Shown here: piece after piece, positions 1 to 33,450 of the stretch
Position numbering within the stretch: the stretch's first letter is position 1
How the letters are laid out: every line of letters starts with the position of its first letter
Assembly (NCBI RefSeq): GCF_037975245.1
Contig: NC_092564.1
Location: forward strand, 2,505,984 to 2,569,983
Direction of reading: 5' to 3'
Origin: Apostichopus japonicus
Taxonomy: Eukaryota; Echinodermata; Holothuroidea; Aspidochirotida; Stichopodidae
Length of the DNA stretch: 64,000 nt
Program-made: the position numbers and the translations under genes
Notes under the pieces: generated by a model
What the model was told of the DNA's origin: nothing
The model's database searches: none
Seen by the model: only the letters and a program-made list of their open reading frames with translations

Positions 1-13095
<13,095 letters not shown>

Positions 13096-13098
<3 letters not shown>

Positions 13099-13419
13099 GT
13101 ACATCGACTTAATCAATTGTTTCTACAGAATGATTTTAAGTATTTTACGAGAAGATACTTTTCTCATGAAGGAAAATGCATGTAGTCAGTACGGGATCGT
13201 TTTACTACTAAAAACAAGTTTTAGCAACTACAAAAAGATTTTCGAAATAATGAAGAAACTTTTCCACATTACGAGCAGATTTTTTACAGTGTCCAGCTGC
13301 TTAATTGCTTAAGTTCATCGACTTGGTCAATTCTTTATACAGAATGATTTTAAGTATTTTACTAAAGATACTTTCTCATGAAGGAAAATGCCTGCAGTCA
13401 GTACGGAAGCGTTTTACTA
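13096..13419. repeat. Local direct duplication at the 3' end of esterase copy 1
   Basis: About 110 bp starting at the stop codon (13096-13206) recurs at 13309-13419 in the same orientation with roughly 10-15% differences. Both contain CAGAATGATTTTAAGTATTT and CTCATGAAGGAAAATGC. It is probably within the 3' untranslated region. Confidence 0.75.
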
Positions 13420-15787
13420 CGGAAGCGTATTGCTGTCACACACTTTTGTTTTGAATATGATTAGTATATATACAGATGCGGGATGCATTCATCTGTGGTA
13501 TAAATATGTTGGTTTTTCTTATTGTATGGGATCACCAAGGAGGCTCTTCGCCTATTGAATTAATCTTCCCAATGCATGATCACATGGGTGGGTATATGGA
13601 TAAAGATGAAGGGAAGGATGGTTAGAAGAAGGGATGCACCACTAAGAAGTGCATAATAACCCAGACTTTAGTCCTCTGAGGGGCGAGAGTCTGGTTTCTT
13701 ATGTTCCCTTTGAGGTTTCATTTTGTTTCAGATGAAAATTAGTTCTTCTACCGCCGTCACCACCATCACCCCTCCCACCCCCTCCCCTCCTGCCCCTCTT
13801 CCATTCGTCGATTTTATTTACAAGTGTACAAGAGAAGAGTAACACGAAAACATCGAGTGATATGTTAAGATCTATAGAAAACAGATTTTGCATTTAAGCG
13901 ATGGTTTATTCATCTAACAATGTGTTACTCAACCACCTTACCATTGCTTCTCCATACTTTCATTTCTCTTCAACCTTCACGGAGATTGATGAGAGGAAGG
14001 GGCGGAGTGGGGAAGGGGGGGGGGGCTAAGGCATAAATTGCTACCGATGCTGTGATCTAATCGGCGGCGCTAGGCCTTGATCCAAGCGACGAAGTGCAAA
14101 ATGGCGCTTGAGCCCTCAACTTGGCGACGGCGGCCTTGGAACCAGAGGTGCACCGGTAAACCGGTGGCCATTTCGGCCCTAGGTGGAGGGGGGGGGGGGG
14201 TTGGTGGTGAACCGACGCGCCGGTTCACTGTGCTGAAACTCGACATATTTTTCAGAAACACTTTTTTAAGAGAACTTAAAACCATAGACTTTTGCAATTT
14301 AGCTAATCAAAGCCATCGAGTAAAAGAAATGGATGGCAATTGATCCGTCACGTGACCTCCAATGACCAATCCTAATATATCTCAGAATTAATCATTGTGT
14401 TCTCTGGTAACTCTGTTCGTCGGCCATGTCACCTTTTATTATGAAGTATTTATGAAAGCTATAACGGAAATTTCCTTAATGATAATATTATGCTTCATTT
14501 TCTTTATAAACAAGGAACATGATTATGACAATGACTTCTATTGTTAATATAGATAACGAAACCTTTATGAGTCTATGAAATAAGTAAACCAAGATTGACC
14601 CACCAAGTTGATTGTAAGGATTTGATAGGATTTTAATATTGAATATTGATGAGAATCTCAGAATATCGTGGAACTAATTATACGTTCTTCTATAATATGA
14701 TCATATCTTCGGGATAACCTTAATAATATAACGATGCAACCTCCAACGTCAAGGACTTTGGATAGGTTACCGGCTTTTCCTGTTAAAGAAACGACACGAT
14801 TTTGTCTCTGTTTATCAACAAATAAATTGTTATCTTTGATCAACTGTATATCTTTCTTGCAGCTTATTTGTTATAGGGTTCAGGTGTTTTTTTTTGTTGA
14901 TTTTCTCTGATATATAATGTAATCTTTTAAGTAGGTTTATAAATAGTTCGAATAACATACCTGGCACAATCACGCAAGTAATGAACTGTCATCGATATAT
15001 GGGTCGATCTACTTATACTGTTACATGTTTAACAGAAACAATACGTTATAGGAAGGATTCATACGACAGGTATATAAAAGGCGATTCATACCAACCTATT
15101 TGAATTCGTGGTAATTGTTTTCAAAAATGGAAATAACAATAACCCCGATATACAGTCAGCGAGGACCTGCTTACTTCTGCAGTATTCTTATAGTAGTCGG
15201 CTGCCATTGCATTCCACTAAAGTATTTCCTTCCCATGTTTTGTTTTAAATTATAGACTACAAACGCCTTCAGTAGGACTCATAGATCTTGAGAAATCTAT
15301 AAAATTCTGAAAATATTCACGTTGCTTCAAAGGGTTATTACTTATTATATATAAAGGTAAAATGTTAATTGTAATAGCCTATACCTATCTAACTGTCCTC
15401 TCCAAATATTTCTACTAGGTTAAGGTCAGTATCTTTCTTAGTTTTTTTGGAAGAAAAGATTTATTTAGAATAAATGAAGTTCATCAACTTAACTGACTGC
15501 AGTCCCCTATAAGCTAAAACGTGCAGAGACATATAACGTTAGCTATATACAACACAGCAACACAACATTCAAAATATAACGTTTCTGTGATCAAAAGAGG
15601 ATATGTTTTCAATACATCAGACTGTCAGAAAATTACACTTGACCGGGAGAACTTATGTTGGATGTGAGTGACTTGTTACTTACACAAAGAACGTAATTTT
15701 TTTCTATATCTTTTTTATAATACTAACAAAGAAGAATATAATTAAACATTAGGACTAAAGGGACGAGAGCTGAAATCCAAAATATCT
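13420..15787. other. Intergenic sequence between the two esterase copies
   Basis: I find no gene. It has short G and C runs (about 13765-13800, 14011-14026 and 14188-14201), a GC-rich patch at 14060-14230, and AT-rich sequence. The open frames there have no splice signals or family resemblance. Confidence 0.45.
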
Positions 15788-16185
15788 CTTAAGGTGGATA
15801 TCGAGGGCGCAGTAGACAAATAGCTAAGGCAATGGATTTTCTATTCAAAGATTTCCGGTTCGAGTCCTGGCCAGATGGCTATATTGTATCCGTGGGCAAG
15901 GCACTTACTGTTCATCGCCTCACTTCACCCAGGTGTGTAAATTGGTACCTATACGAGGTACCTTGTAGATATATTTGTGGGCGCTGCTTTGTGGCTGCGC
16001 CCTATGGGAATTCCTCCATGGGACACGTCGATGTGGCGCACTATAGTGCCCCAGGAGGGACTGTATGTGCGTGTGTATGGGTGTGACAAGTTACCACTGG
16101 CCAGTGGTTAAATTGATGTGGTCTTGTGAGAAGGACCTACCTTGATACCAGACTGTAAACCTTCAATTCTTTTTTAAAACTTTAT
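15788..16185 (+). mobile_element. tRNA-derived SINE
   Basis: An A-box-like TAGCTAAGGCAATGG (15821-15835) and a B box GGTTCGAGTCC (15857-15867) are 36 bp apart, as in a tRNA-type polymerase III promoter. They are followed by a non-tRNA body with GGGCAAGGCACTTA and TTCACCCAGGTGTGTAAAT, wording typical of invertebrate SINEs. It ends in an A/T-rich tail near 16180. The open frame over it is chance. Confidence 0.7.
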
Positions 16186-16719
16186 CATTAATAAAGGACA
16201 TCCAATGATTGTCTATATTTTGCTAGATCATAACATACATCAAAGTTATAAGAGTCTGTTTACCTTACACAGACTTTGATTACACTGTGTAAGTTCATTT
16301 GACAGGGGTTCGTTAGTATATACAGAGATAACCACTGATATAAGCCATGAACCATCGATGGTGGAATAGAGGTGTCGATAACAACCGTGTGGATTACTCA
16401 TTAAGGTCATGCAATTAATTAGCGTGTTTGATTTAAGGAAAAAAAAACTACGATTCAAATAGGGATAAGGTATAACAGAAGAAAACGAGATTGTATGTAT
16501 ACACGTATGGCAACAAGCGAATTTATTTATATCCAATCTCTTAACCTTTGAATTGAATATAATCTTGGTATCATTCTGATCAATAAAGGGCAAATGTCAA
16601 TGAGATATTTTTCATATCTTGGACAACCTTGATTGATTCCCTGAGTAGGATTTTAACTACATCTGGATCCAGAACTGTTCGATTTGAGTTGCACAAAATT
16701 GAGTCTATCGTATTATACC

Positions 16720-16727
16720 TATATAAG
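16720..16727 (+). promoter_or_regulatory. Candidate TATA box of esterase copy 2
   Basis: TATATAAG lies 75 bp upstream of the ATG at 16803, which would place transcription start near 16750 and leave a short leader. The sequence match is good, but no other promoter element was identified. Confidence 0.45.
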
Positions 16728-16802
16728 CTAGTATAGATAGCATATACCTCTGGTTTGTTGGCAGTATTTTGTTCTTCAAGAGAGACAGAAAGAGATACCA
16801 AC

Positions 16803-25865
<9,063 letters not shown>

Positions 25866-27990
25866 CCGTAATCCCACTCATTGAAGTTTCAGATCAGCGG
25901 TGATTGTGGAGGGGATGGGGTGGGGGAGGGAGGGAGGTTTGGTCATGAGGGTTCTCAAGTTAAAGAATTAAGTAATGACAAGCAGTAATCCAATCGTCAC
26001 ACATACCGAGAACAAGAGAATGGACAAATAAGAGAAAGGTGGATTTCTACATCAAGTAAAGAATAGTATTTGTAATCATCTGTTTTATATTACAGTTTTC
26101 TACCATGATGATGTGAAAGAATGATATGCCCGTGTGTAATATTATGCATAATCATTCCTTTACATGATAATAATAATAATTGTTTGCCTACATGAAAACA
26201 TAATCTTGTCGCAATTTCACATCGAGTGCAATTTATTGCTGTATACCGTCTTGGAAGCGGAATGTATTGAAAGACACTTCTCGGGAGGTGGGGCGCGGAT
26301 AGGGTTAGTTTGTGTTCTCGAAAGTGAGGCGGGGTGGTGTGGGATTGGGTGCTTTTAGAAGGAACGGGGTTGAGCTGGGTAGTGTTGCATTGAATTCGCT
26401 GAGGTGGAGCCGGATGGGATGGGGTTGGGTTTTCTCAGATGGGACGGGGTTGGGGTATTGTTTGGTTTGCTGAGCCTGCATGGGCGGGTTGCATGTATCT
26501 TGAGTTTGCTGAGTTGACCGAGGTTGGGGTGGATTTGAGTTCTCTGAGGAGGAACTTGCGGGGTTGAGGGTAGTGTTGAGTTCGGTGAAGGGGCGGTTTG
26601 GGCGTTGGCATGCATCAGTGTTCTGCAGCTGAGACGGAATTAATGGTAACGGTTGCATGAGGACATTCTCTTAGTATGTATAATAGTTTTAAACCTTTGG
26701 AATATTTTGCCTACACTAAACTTTCAATTCCCTTCTATAGTACTCCGCCCCCCCCCCTCCCGCCCTGCTCATACATCTACGTGGTGCCTATAACTCCCCC
26801 GGCTTTTGTATGTGTGCGTGTGTATATGGCACAGACAACTTTAACTGGCTACAAATGTTTGAAATGAAACACATGGCGATCGTTCTTGTATTTTGTATTT
26901 GCATTGTGGATGTATTACTTCCGTAACATGTCCAATTTTCTCCTGAATGATGGATTAAAGGAACTTGCTCGTGTAACGATAGATTATGTAAAACATGTGT
27001 AACAAGATGTCGTTTCTGGCTGTACAGGTAAAAGATCGCTGATTATGATGTCAAAGTTCATTGATATTTTGCTTCTGGTCGGAGTAAACATGCCTTCTTG
27101 CTTGCGATTTGATCCAACCTGTAGGGTTCTATTTTTCTCCATATAGAATAAGTGCACACATGCAGCATTGGCTATATCTACAGGGGTCCAGACCTTGGGG
27201 CGCAGTAATACTTTTTAAGGTAAATAGCGTATACATTACGGTGGCGACGTGGACAGAATTCATAGGTGGTGGAGGGGTTCAAACTCGACATTTCTGCAGA
27301 TAGATTAAGCCTGGGACACGAACCAATACGGAAGGGCCGGGTGTGGCCCTGGGTAGTTGAAACCGTCTCTTACATATGGAGGTCTGAAGATCCTACTCTT
27401 GAAATAAAATAGCAATTTATACGTCAAATGGTGCATTCTGAGGCATATTTAGGCTATGAAGTAGGTCTATAATGAGCTAGGCTAAACGCAAGACTGTGTG
27501 TGTGTTTGTGTGAGGTGGTGTACACCGATAGCACCTGTGGTCTAATTCTTTCCCGGATGCATGTAAAACCGTTTTCCCCGTGCCAACTGACGATATGAGG
27601 TGTGAGGCATGTCCCCCTGTCCCTCTCTTTTGAGCACCGCCACGAGACACTATTCTTGCATTCTTTGGCTCTATACCCACCGACTAAAACATTCCACCGA
27701 AGGGCACGGCATACCTTTATGCGAATCCAACATGTTAGCCCAACAAACAGACAGTCACTTCGATGTTGACTTTAGTCATTAAACCATGCAGGATTTTCCC
27801 AGGCTGACTCGAGTCCGGTTCCTTGGGTTATTCGATTCACCCGAGTCACTGTTCCATCTGTATAGGGAAAGATTTCTTTTATAATGGAACAAAAGCATTC
27901 TAAGCATACCAACCGGTTGAACTGGTGAACGTAGCGTTAAAGCAACGTTTGCAGTTTAGTTTGATAACTTTGTTGATGCTATTCGATGCT
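25866..27990. other. Intergenic sequence after esterase copy 2
   Basis: No gene found. Bases 26285-26625 are a degenerate G-rich repeat with GGGGTTGGG and GGGACGGGGTTG words at irregular 30-40 bp spacing, which could form G-quadruplexes on the plus strand. The remainder is unremarkable. Confidence 0.45.
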
Positions 27991-27995
27991 TTCTT

Positions 27996-28450
27996 CAAAT
28001 GTATGTATGTATGTATGTGTGTATGTATGTATGTATGTATGTATGTATGTATGTATGTATGTATGTATGTATGTATGTATGTATGTATGTATGTATGTAT
28101 GTATGTATGTATGTATGTATGTATGTATGTATGTATGTATGTATGTATGTATGTATGTATGTATGTATGTATGTATGTATGTATGTATGTATGTATGTAT
28201 GTATGTATGTATGTATGTATGTATGTATGTATGTGTGATCTTCCCGCAAGCAGGAACTCGCGAAAGAAGCCATGGAGGCTTGTAGACTCGCAAGCTGACC
28301 GAAGCCAATCTCTCGACACACATCCATTTAACGTCCATGTCGGGAAGTTGTTATTGAACAACACCCTTGCCAGACGACACACATTGCTGTCGGCGGGGAA
28401 TCGAACCGGGGATCTCATGACTGGGAGACGTATAGCTCTTTTAGATTGAT
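27996..28450 (-). mobile_element. tRNA-derived SINE with a long (CATA)n tail
   Basis: On the minus strand a tRNA-like segment includes CTCCCAGTCATGAGATC and the B box GGTTCGATTCC (plus-strand 28397-28407). A 150-bp body follows, then a (CATA)n tail that reads as (GTAT)n at 28000-28235. The A box is not clear, so the 5' end of the SINE may be truncated near 28450. Confidence 0.6.
28000..28235. repeat. (GTAT)n tetranucleotide microsatellite
   Basis: About 235 bp of nearly perfect GTAT repeat. It lies at the 3' end of the minus-strand SINE and is probably its expanded tail. Confidence 0.95.
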
Positions 28451-28577
28451 TTTAGATTTAGATTTAGACTATACAGTCTGAAATTTCACTTCAAGAAATT
28501 TAGAGAAATATTTCTTAAAGTTTTCCAATGTACGTGTTTCTTTATGACACCAGTATTGGTATGAAACACTTTGTTGG

Positions 28578-28585
28578 GGTGACGG
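28578..28585. repeat. Target-site duplication, left copy
   Basis: GGTGACGG directly abuts the CAGTGGCG start of the large element and is identical to 59521-59528. Confidence 0.9.
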
Positions 28586-28709
28586 CAGTGGCGGAGCGTC
28601 CATGCAGTCAGAGGGGTGGATGCCCCCCCCCCCCCCCCCGCTGACGGACTCAAATGGACTGCTGGCGCCCTTTCAGCTTTTTACCACTATAAGAGACTAG
28701 GAAACATTT
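28586..28709. repeat. Left terminus of the giant transposon
   Basis: Starts CAGTGGCGGAGC, contains a long C run at about 28623-28639, then GCTGACGGACTCAAATGGAC (also in the deletion derivative). It ends with the 22-bp block shared in reverse with the right end. Confidence 0.85.
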
Positions 28710-29319
28710 GGGTAATTAAGGAAATATGACTTTTCACTTTTTCTCCAAGTAAAAGCTGAAAAATGAAAGATGTACGAGTGAATTCAACCATTTTACGTTG
28801 AAATGTGGTCTGTTAACCAAGGCCTGGTTTTTGCATTGTATAAGTACATGAAAAATATGACATTTGAAATATGTTGCGTATTTTCTCATTTATTTGCATG
28901 TAACATTTCTTATTTGTAAAATTCTCTAAATAAACATTTATTCAAAAACGCAGGATAAATAGCCATTTAAATGGAATAATTTTACACAACAGTGTTACCT
29001 TGTTAATTCATAGTAAAACGAGCAGACATAAACCTTTTATCTCAATTCTGGTGGATTAGATGTCTTAAAAGAGTTTGCTGTTACAGATACTAACAAATTA
29101 AGCAATTTAGCCATAACATTCACTGAATTTTGAATAAACCATCACTTACTAACAAAAGCAAAGATTTTTATCAATCAAGTTGACAAAATATAGCAAAAAT
29201 TTAATATATGATTATTTTTGGTATGATTTTCCCAAAGCGAACATAAAATGCAAGTATTTTTTGATAAATAGTCATTTTGGGGCAAAATGGATATATTGTA
29301 CAATATTTTTTGTATCTTT
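28710..29319. other. Subterminal sequence left of satellite array A
   Basis: AT-rich and non-coding. No open frame or repeat recognised. Confidence 0.5.
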
Positions 29320-30615
29320 GGGGCGTTCCAATACACCCCAACTAGTTAAGTGTAGCAATACACCACTATGATAAATTGTATATATCTTTGGGACGTACCA
29401 GTACGCCTCAACCAGTTAAGTGTAGAAATGCACCTCTATGATAAATTGTATTTATCTTTGGGGCGTACCAGTACGCCCCAACCAGTTAAGTGTAGCAATA
29501 CACCACTATGATTAATTATATATATCTTTGGGGCGTACCAGTACGCCCCAACCAGTTAAGTGTAGAAATATACCTTATATCTTTGGGGCGTACCAGTACG
29601 CCCCAACCAGTTAAGTGTAGCAATAGACCACTATGCTAAATTGTATAAATCTTTGGGGCGTACCAGTACGCCCCAACCAGTTTAGTGTAGAAATGCACCT
29701 CTATGATATATTGTATTTATCTTTGGGGCGTACCAGTACGCCCCAACCAGTTAAATGTTGAAATATACCACTATGATAAATTGTATATATCTTTGGGGCG
29801 TACCAGTACGCCCCAACCAGTTAAGTGTAGAAATATACCTCTATGATAAATTGTATATATCTTTGGGGCATACCAGTACGCCCCAACCAGTTAAAGTGTA
29901 GCAATAGACCACTATGATAAATTGTATATATCTTTGGGGCGTACCAGTACGCCCCAACCAGTTAAGTGTAGAAATATACCTCTATGATAAATTGTATATA
30001 TCTTTGGGGCGTACCAGTACGCCCCAACCAGTTAAAGTGTAGCAATAGACCACTATGATAAATTGTATATATCTTTGGGGCGTACCAGTACGCCCCAACC
30101 AGTTAAGTGTAGAAATATACCTCTATGATAAATTGTATATATCTTTGGGGCGTACCAGTACGCCCCAACCAGTTAAAGTGTAGCAATAGACCACTATGAT
30201 AAATTGTATATATCTTTGGGGCGTACCAGTACGCCCCAACCAGTTAAGTGTAGCAATACACCACTATGATTAATTATATATATCTTTGGGGCGTACCAGT
30301 ACGCCCCAACCAGTTAAATGTTGAAATATACCACTATGATAAATTGTATATATCTTTGGGGCGTACCAGTACGCCCCAACCAGTTAAGTGTAGAAATATA
30401 CCTCTATGATAAATTGTATATATCTTTGGGGCGTACCAGTACGCCCCAACCAGTTAAGTGTAGCAATAGACCACTATGATAAATTGTATATATCTTTGGG
30501 GCGTACCAGTACGCCCCAACCAGTTTAGAGTAGAAATACACCCCTATGATAAATTGTATATATCTTTGGGGCGTACCAGTACGCCCCAACCAGTTAAGTG
30601 TAGCAATACACCAAG
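29320..30615. repeat. Satellite array A (about 19 units of ~70 bp with a palindromic core)
   Basis: Each unit contains the near-perfect palindrome GGGGCGTACCAGTACGCCCC, followed by AACCAGTTAAGTGTAG and an AT-rich linker with TATGATAAATTGTATATA. I count 19 cores; the first two are degenerate. Linkers alternate between a TAGCAATA..CCACTA and a TAGAAATATACCTCTA form, giving a ~140-bp higher-order period. The core can form a 9-bp stem with a 2-nt loop, or be a twofold-symmetric protein site. Confidence 0.95.
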
Positions 30616-31341
30616 AAAATTGTGTGTGTTTCTCAAAACTACATATCTTCTTTTACACAAGTTGTTGCAAGAAAATAAGAGTACACACTGCCCAATCAAT
30701 AGTATGTGTAAAACATAAGGTTTCCTAGTTATTCAGCTCAAATTCTTTATCTATAGCTGCATATCTTTCTTTCAAGTCACAGACTTCCCTCTTTGGAAGG
30801 CGATTTTTATGGGTTAAATTTAAGTCCCAGAACATTAAGGAATGGAAAGAAACTGATGGTGTGTATGGCTGCATATTTCTTCCTTGGCCACAGTCTAGCA
30901 GTTTCCAGTCTCCAGTCCAGGATCCCCTCATCCAATGTAAAATAACCTCATCCTTTTCAATTTTAGTGACTTCTCCAAAGTATGGTCGTGTGCTTGAATC
31001 AATGAGGTTTACGGCTGCTATATTCCCAACTTTAATATAGTCAGATACTTCAATAACTTCTTTCGCAAAGTTATAACATTTATATATATCACCACTCTGA
31101 AGATCTTCAACTCTAAAAGCAAGGAGCAGAAGGGCAGAAGGACAGAAGATAGCAGTTCTTATTCTCCCTGTAACAATTATCCATTTGCAAAAACAGATCC
31201 TTCCCAAGAGTATCCTTGTGCTTCACTAGTGTCCACAAATTGCATGTAATGGTCATGTTTGAATCATGTTGGATATGCTTCAGATCAGTCATAACATATA
31301 TGCAAACTTGTCACATGGACCTTTAGTGTGAATTAGACCAC

Positions 31342-32190
31342 CTGAAAAGAAAGAGAAGAATGAATATATATATACTACTTCATTGACATGTATGATAAAG
31401 AGGTTGTTATTACTTGTTTTCTGCTGTTAAATAAAGTTTGATAATTAACCTACTATGTGCTTTAACAAAACAAAACAGTCACATAATATTTGATGGATAC
31501 TAAGGCCATTATCTTTATGACAACAACAAATAAAGAACAGAATTGATTTGACCTCAACCAAAACAATAGGAACACTAGACTTCTTGTAACCTTAGGTGTC
31601 CATCCTTATACTATTTATGAAGATAATCAAACTTCCCCTCTTGAGACATTGTGTTGTAAAACAAGGCATCATACAAACAAACACCCTGTATAAACACCCA
31701 CACACACATGCTGCTCACGCACATACATACTGTACTATACACCAACATGACATTACAATTTCATACTGTAGGATTACAATTTCTCGGAAACCAGAAAACA
31801 TGATGGTTACACTTATAATGACATAAACACTTTCCGTCTTGTGCACTCTTAGGTCACTTCACAATACCATGGAGGTAAAACAGACCTCCATGATAATACT
31901 GACCTGTTATGTGGATGTGGATGTTTTACATCCTTATCACTCTGGACAAAATGTGGCAGATCAGTCTTTGATTGGTCCATTCCATCGACTATAAGGGTAT
32001 TCAGTTCCAAAGAAACCTGGCACGCCTTAGTGCGGGCAAGATGTTACTGCTCTCCTTTTGACCTAGTAAAAATAGAACATATAATGATACAAAATAAACT
32101 CTTAACTGATACAGGGTTTACGATATCAGATAAGAAATATTGATTTGAGTTTTGATCCAATATCATTTGAGAAATAATGTAAATGATATA
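31342..32190. other. Spacer within the decayed transposase
   Basis: No exon or repeat recognised. A short palindromic word CCATGGAGGTAAAA...ACCTCCATG lies at 31868-31891 and recurs in similar form at 45811-45902. Confidence 0.4.
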
Positions 32191-33310
32191 TGGGTCAATC
32201 CATGTCAAATCAACAGATTTTTGGGTCGATTCCACGTCGACCCTCTTAGAATCGCCTGGAACTGATATGGTGTCCTGCCATATGTCTCAAAGGATGAAAT
32301 TGGGCAAAAAAAAGATTTGAAAACTTTTTCGTTGCTAGGTTACGACCCCGCCTAGCAACCAACTTAAAGTGGCGAAAATGAGAGTTACATCAGCCATGCT
32401 AACAACATTAAAACCTATTGAAATGTATTAAAAGGGTTCTGTCTAATACTCTTTGACTCCAACCCCCCCCCCACACCCTCCCCATAGTGCACTATGCATA
32501 TTTGTATACATGCATACAGTATGTGACTGACTTTTACTGCAAAGAGACTGCATAAACATGCATTCAAGGTATACTGAATTATTGGTATGGTCCACAGTGT
32601 GCACTATATATGTGTGTACATGTTCAGTACAGTGTTATTTTACACCAAGTACTATTAAATACACACTGTCCAAAATAATGAACAGTATACACACTGTACA
32701 TGTATTTACTGGTTAAACATTCCTTTTAAATTATTGAAAGTCTTTTAATTTACTGAATTAGCAAACGAATTATACACTACATTGCAAATATTTAAAAAGA
32801 CATTGAAATATGCACTATGCACTATATATGTGTGTACATGTTCAGTACAGTGTTATTCTACACCAATTACTATTAAATAAACACTGTCCAAAAACATGTA
32901 CAGTACACACTGCACATTTATGTACTGGTTAAACATTCCTTTTAAATTATTGAAAGTCTTTTAATTATTGAATTAGCAAAAGCATACACTAAATTGCAAA
33001 TATTTAAAATGATATTGAAATATGCACAGTATTGAATGGAATGACCAGTACACAGTGTGTACTGTACATGATTGTGGACAGTGTGTATTTATTTAGTGCT
33101 TGGTGTAAAAATAACACTGTACTGAACATTTACACACGTATGGGTCAATCCATGCCAAATCAACAGTGGCCTCCACGTCGACCCTCTCAGAATCGCCTGA
33201 AATTGATATGGTGTCTTGCCATATGTCTCAAAGGATGAAATTGGGCAAAAATTTTTTTTTTTAAATTTTCCTTGCTAGGATACGGCCCCGCCTAGCAACC
33301 AAATCCAGAT
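32191..33310. repeat. Direct repeat pair plus small palindrome
   Basis: About 160 bp starting GGGTCAATCCATG (32191) recurs at 33141 in the same orientation, both ending in CCCGCCTAGCAACCAA. Between them lie copies of GTACATGTTCAGTACAGTG in both orientations (about 32618, 32837 and, reversed, 33116), so this region is itself partly palindromic. Confidence 0.8.
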
Positions 33311-33450
33311 TGCATTTTAAGAGCCCTTAATTTGTGTCAAGTTTGGAGGCATTTTTTGCATAAATGTTAAGTATTTTATGTCTGATATTGCAGATATTGT
33401 GGAAGACATGTGGCCAGTTTTCGAATTTAGCTAATTTTGAGGAAAATTTA

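Noticed and set aside
26305-26658. Pro/Asn-rich minus-strand frame
   Set aside because: It covers a degenerate G-rich repeat and has no family resemblance.
27900-28449. Long frames with MYVC or HTYI repeats
   Set aside because: Products of the GTAT tetranucleotide repeat and the SINE.
29320-30615. CRISPR-like array
   Set aside because: The ~70-bp units are repeats throughout, with no unique spacers, in an animal genome; it is a satellite.
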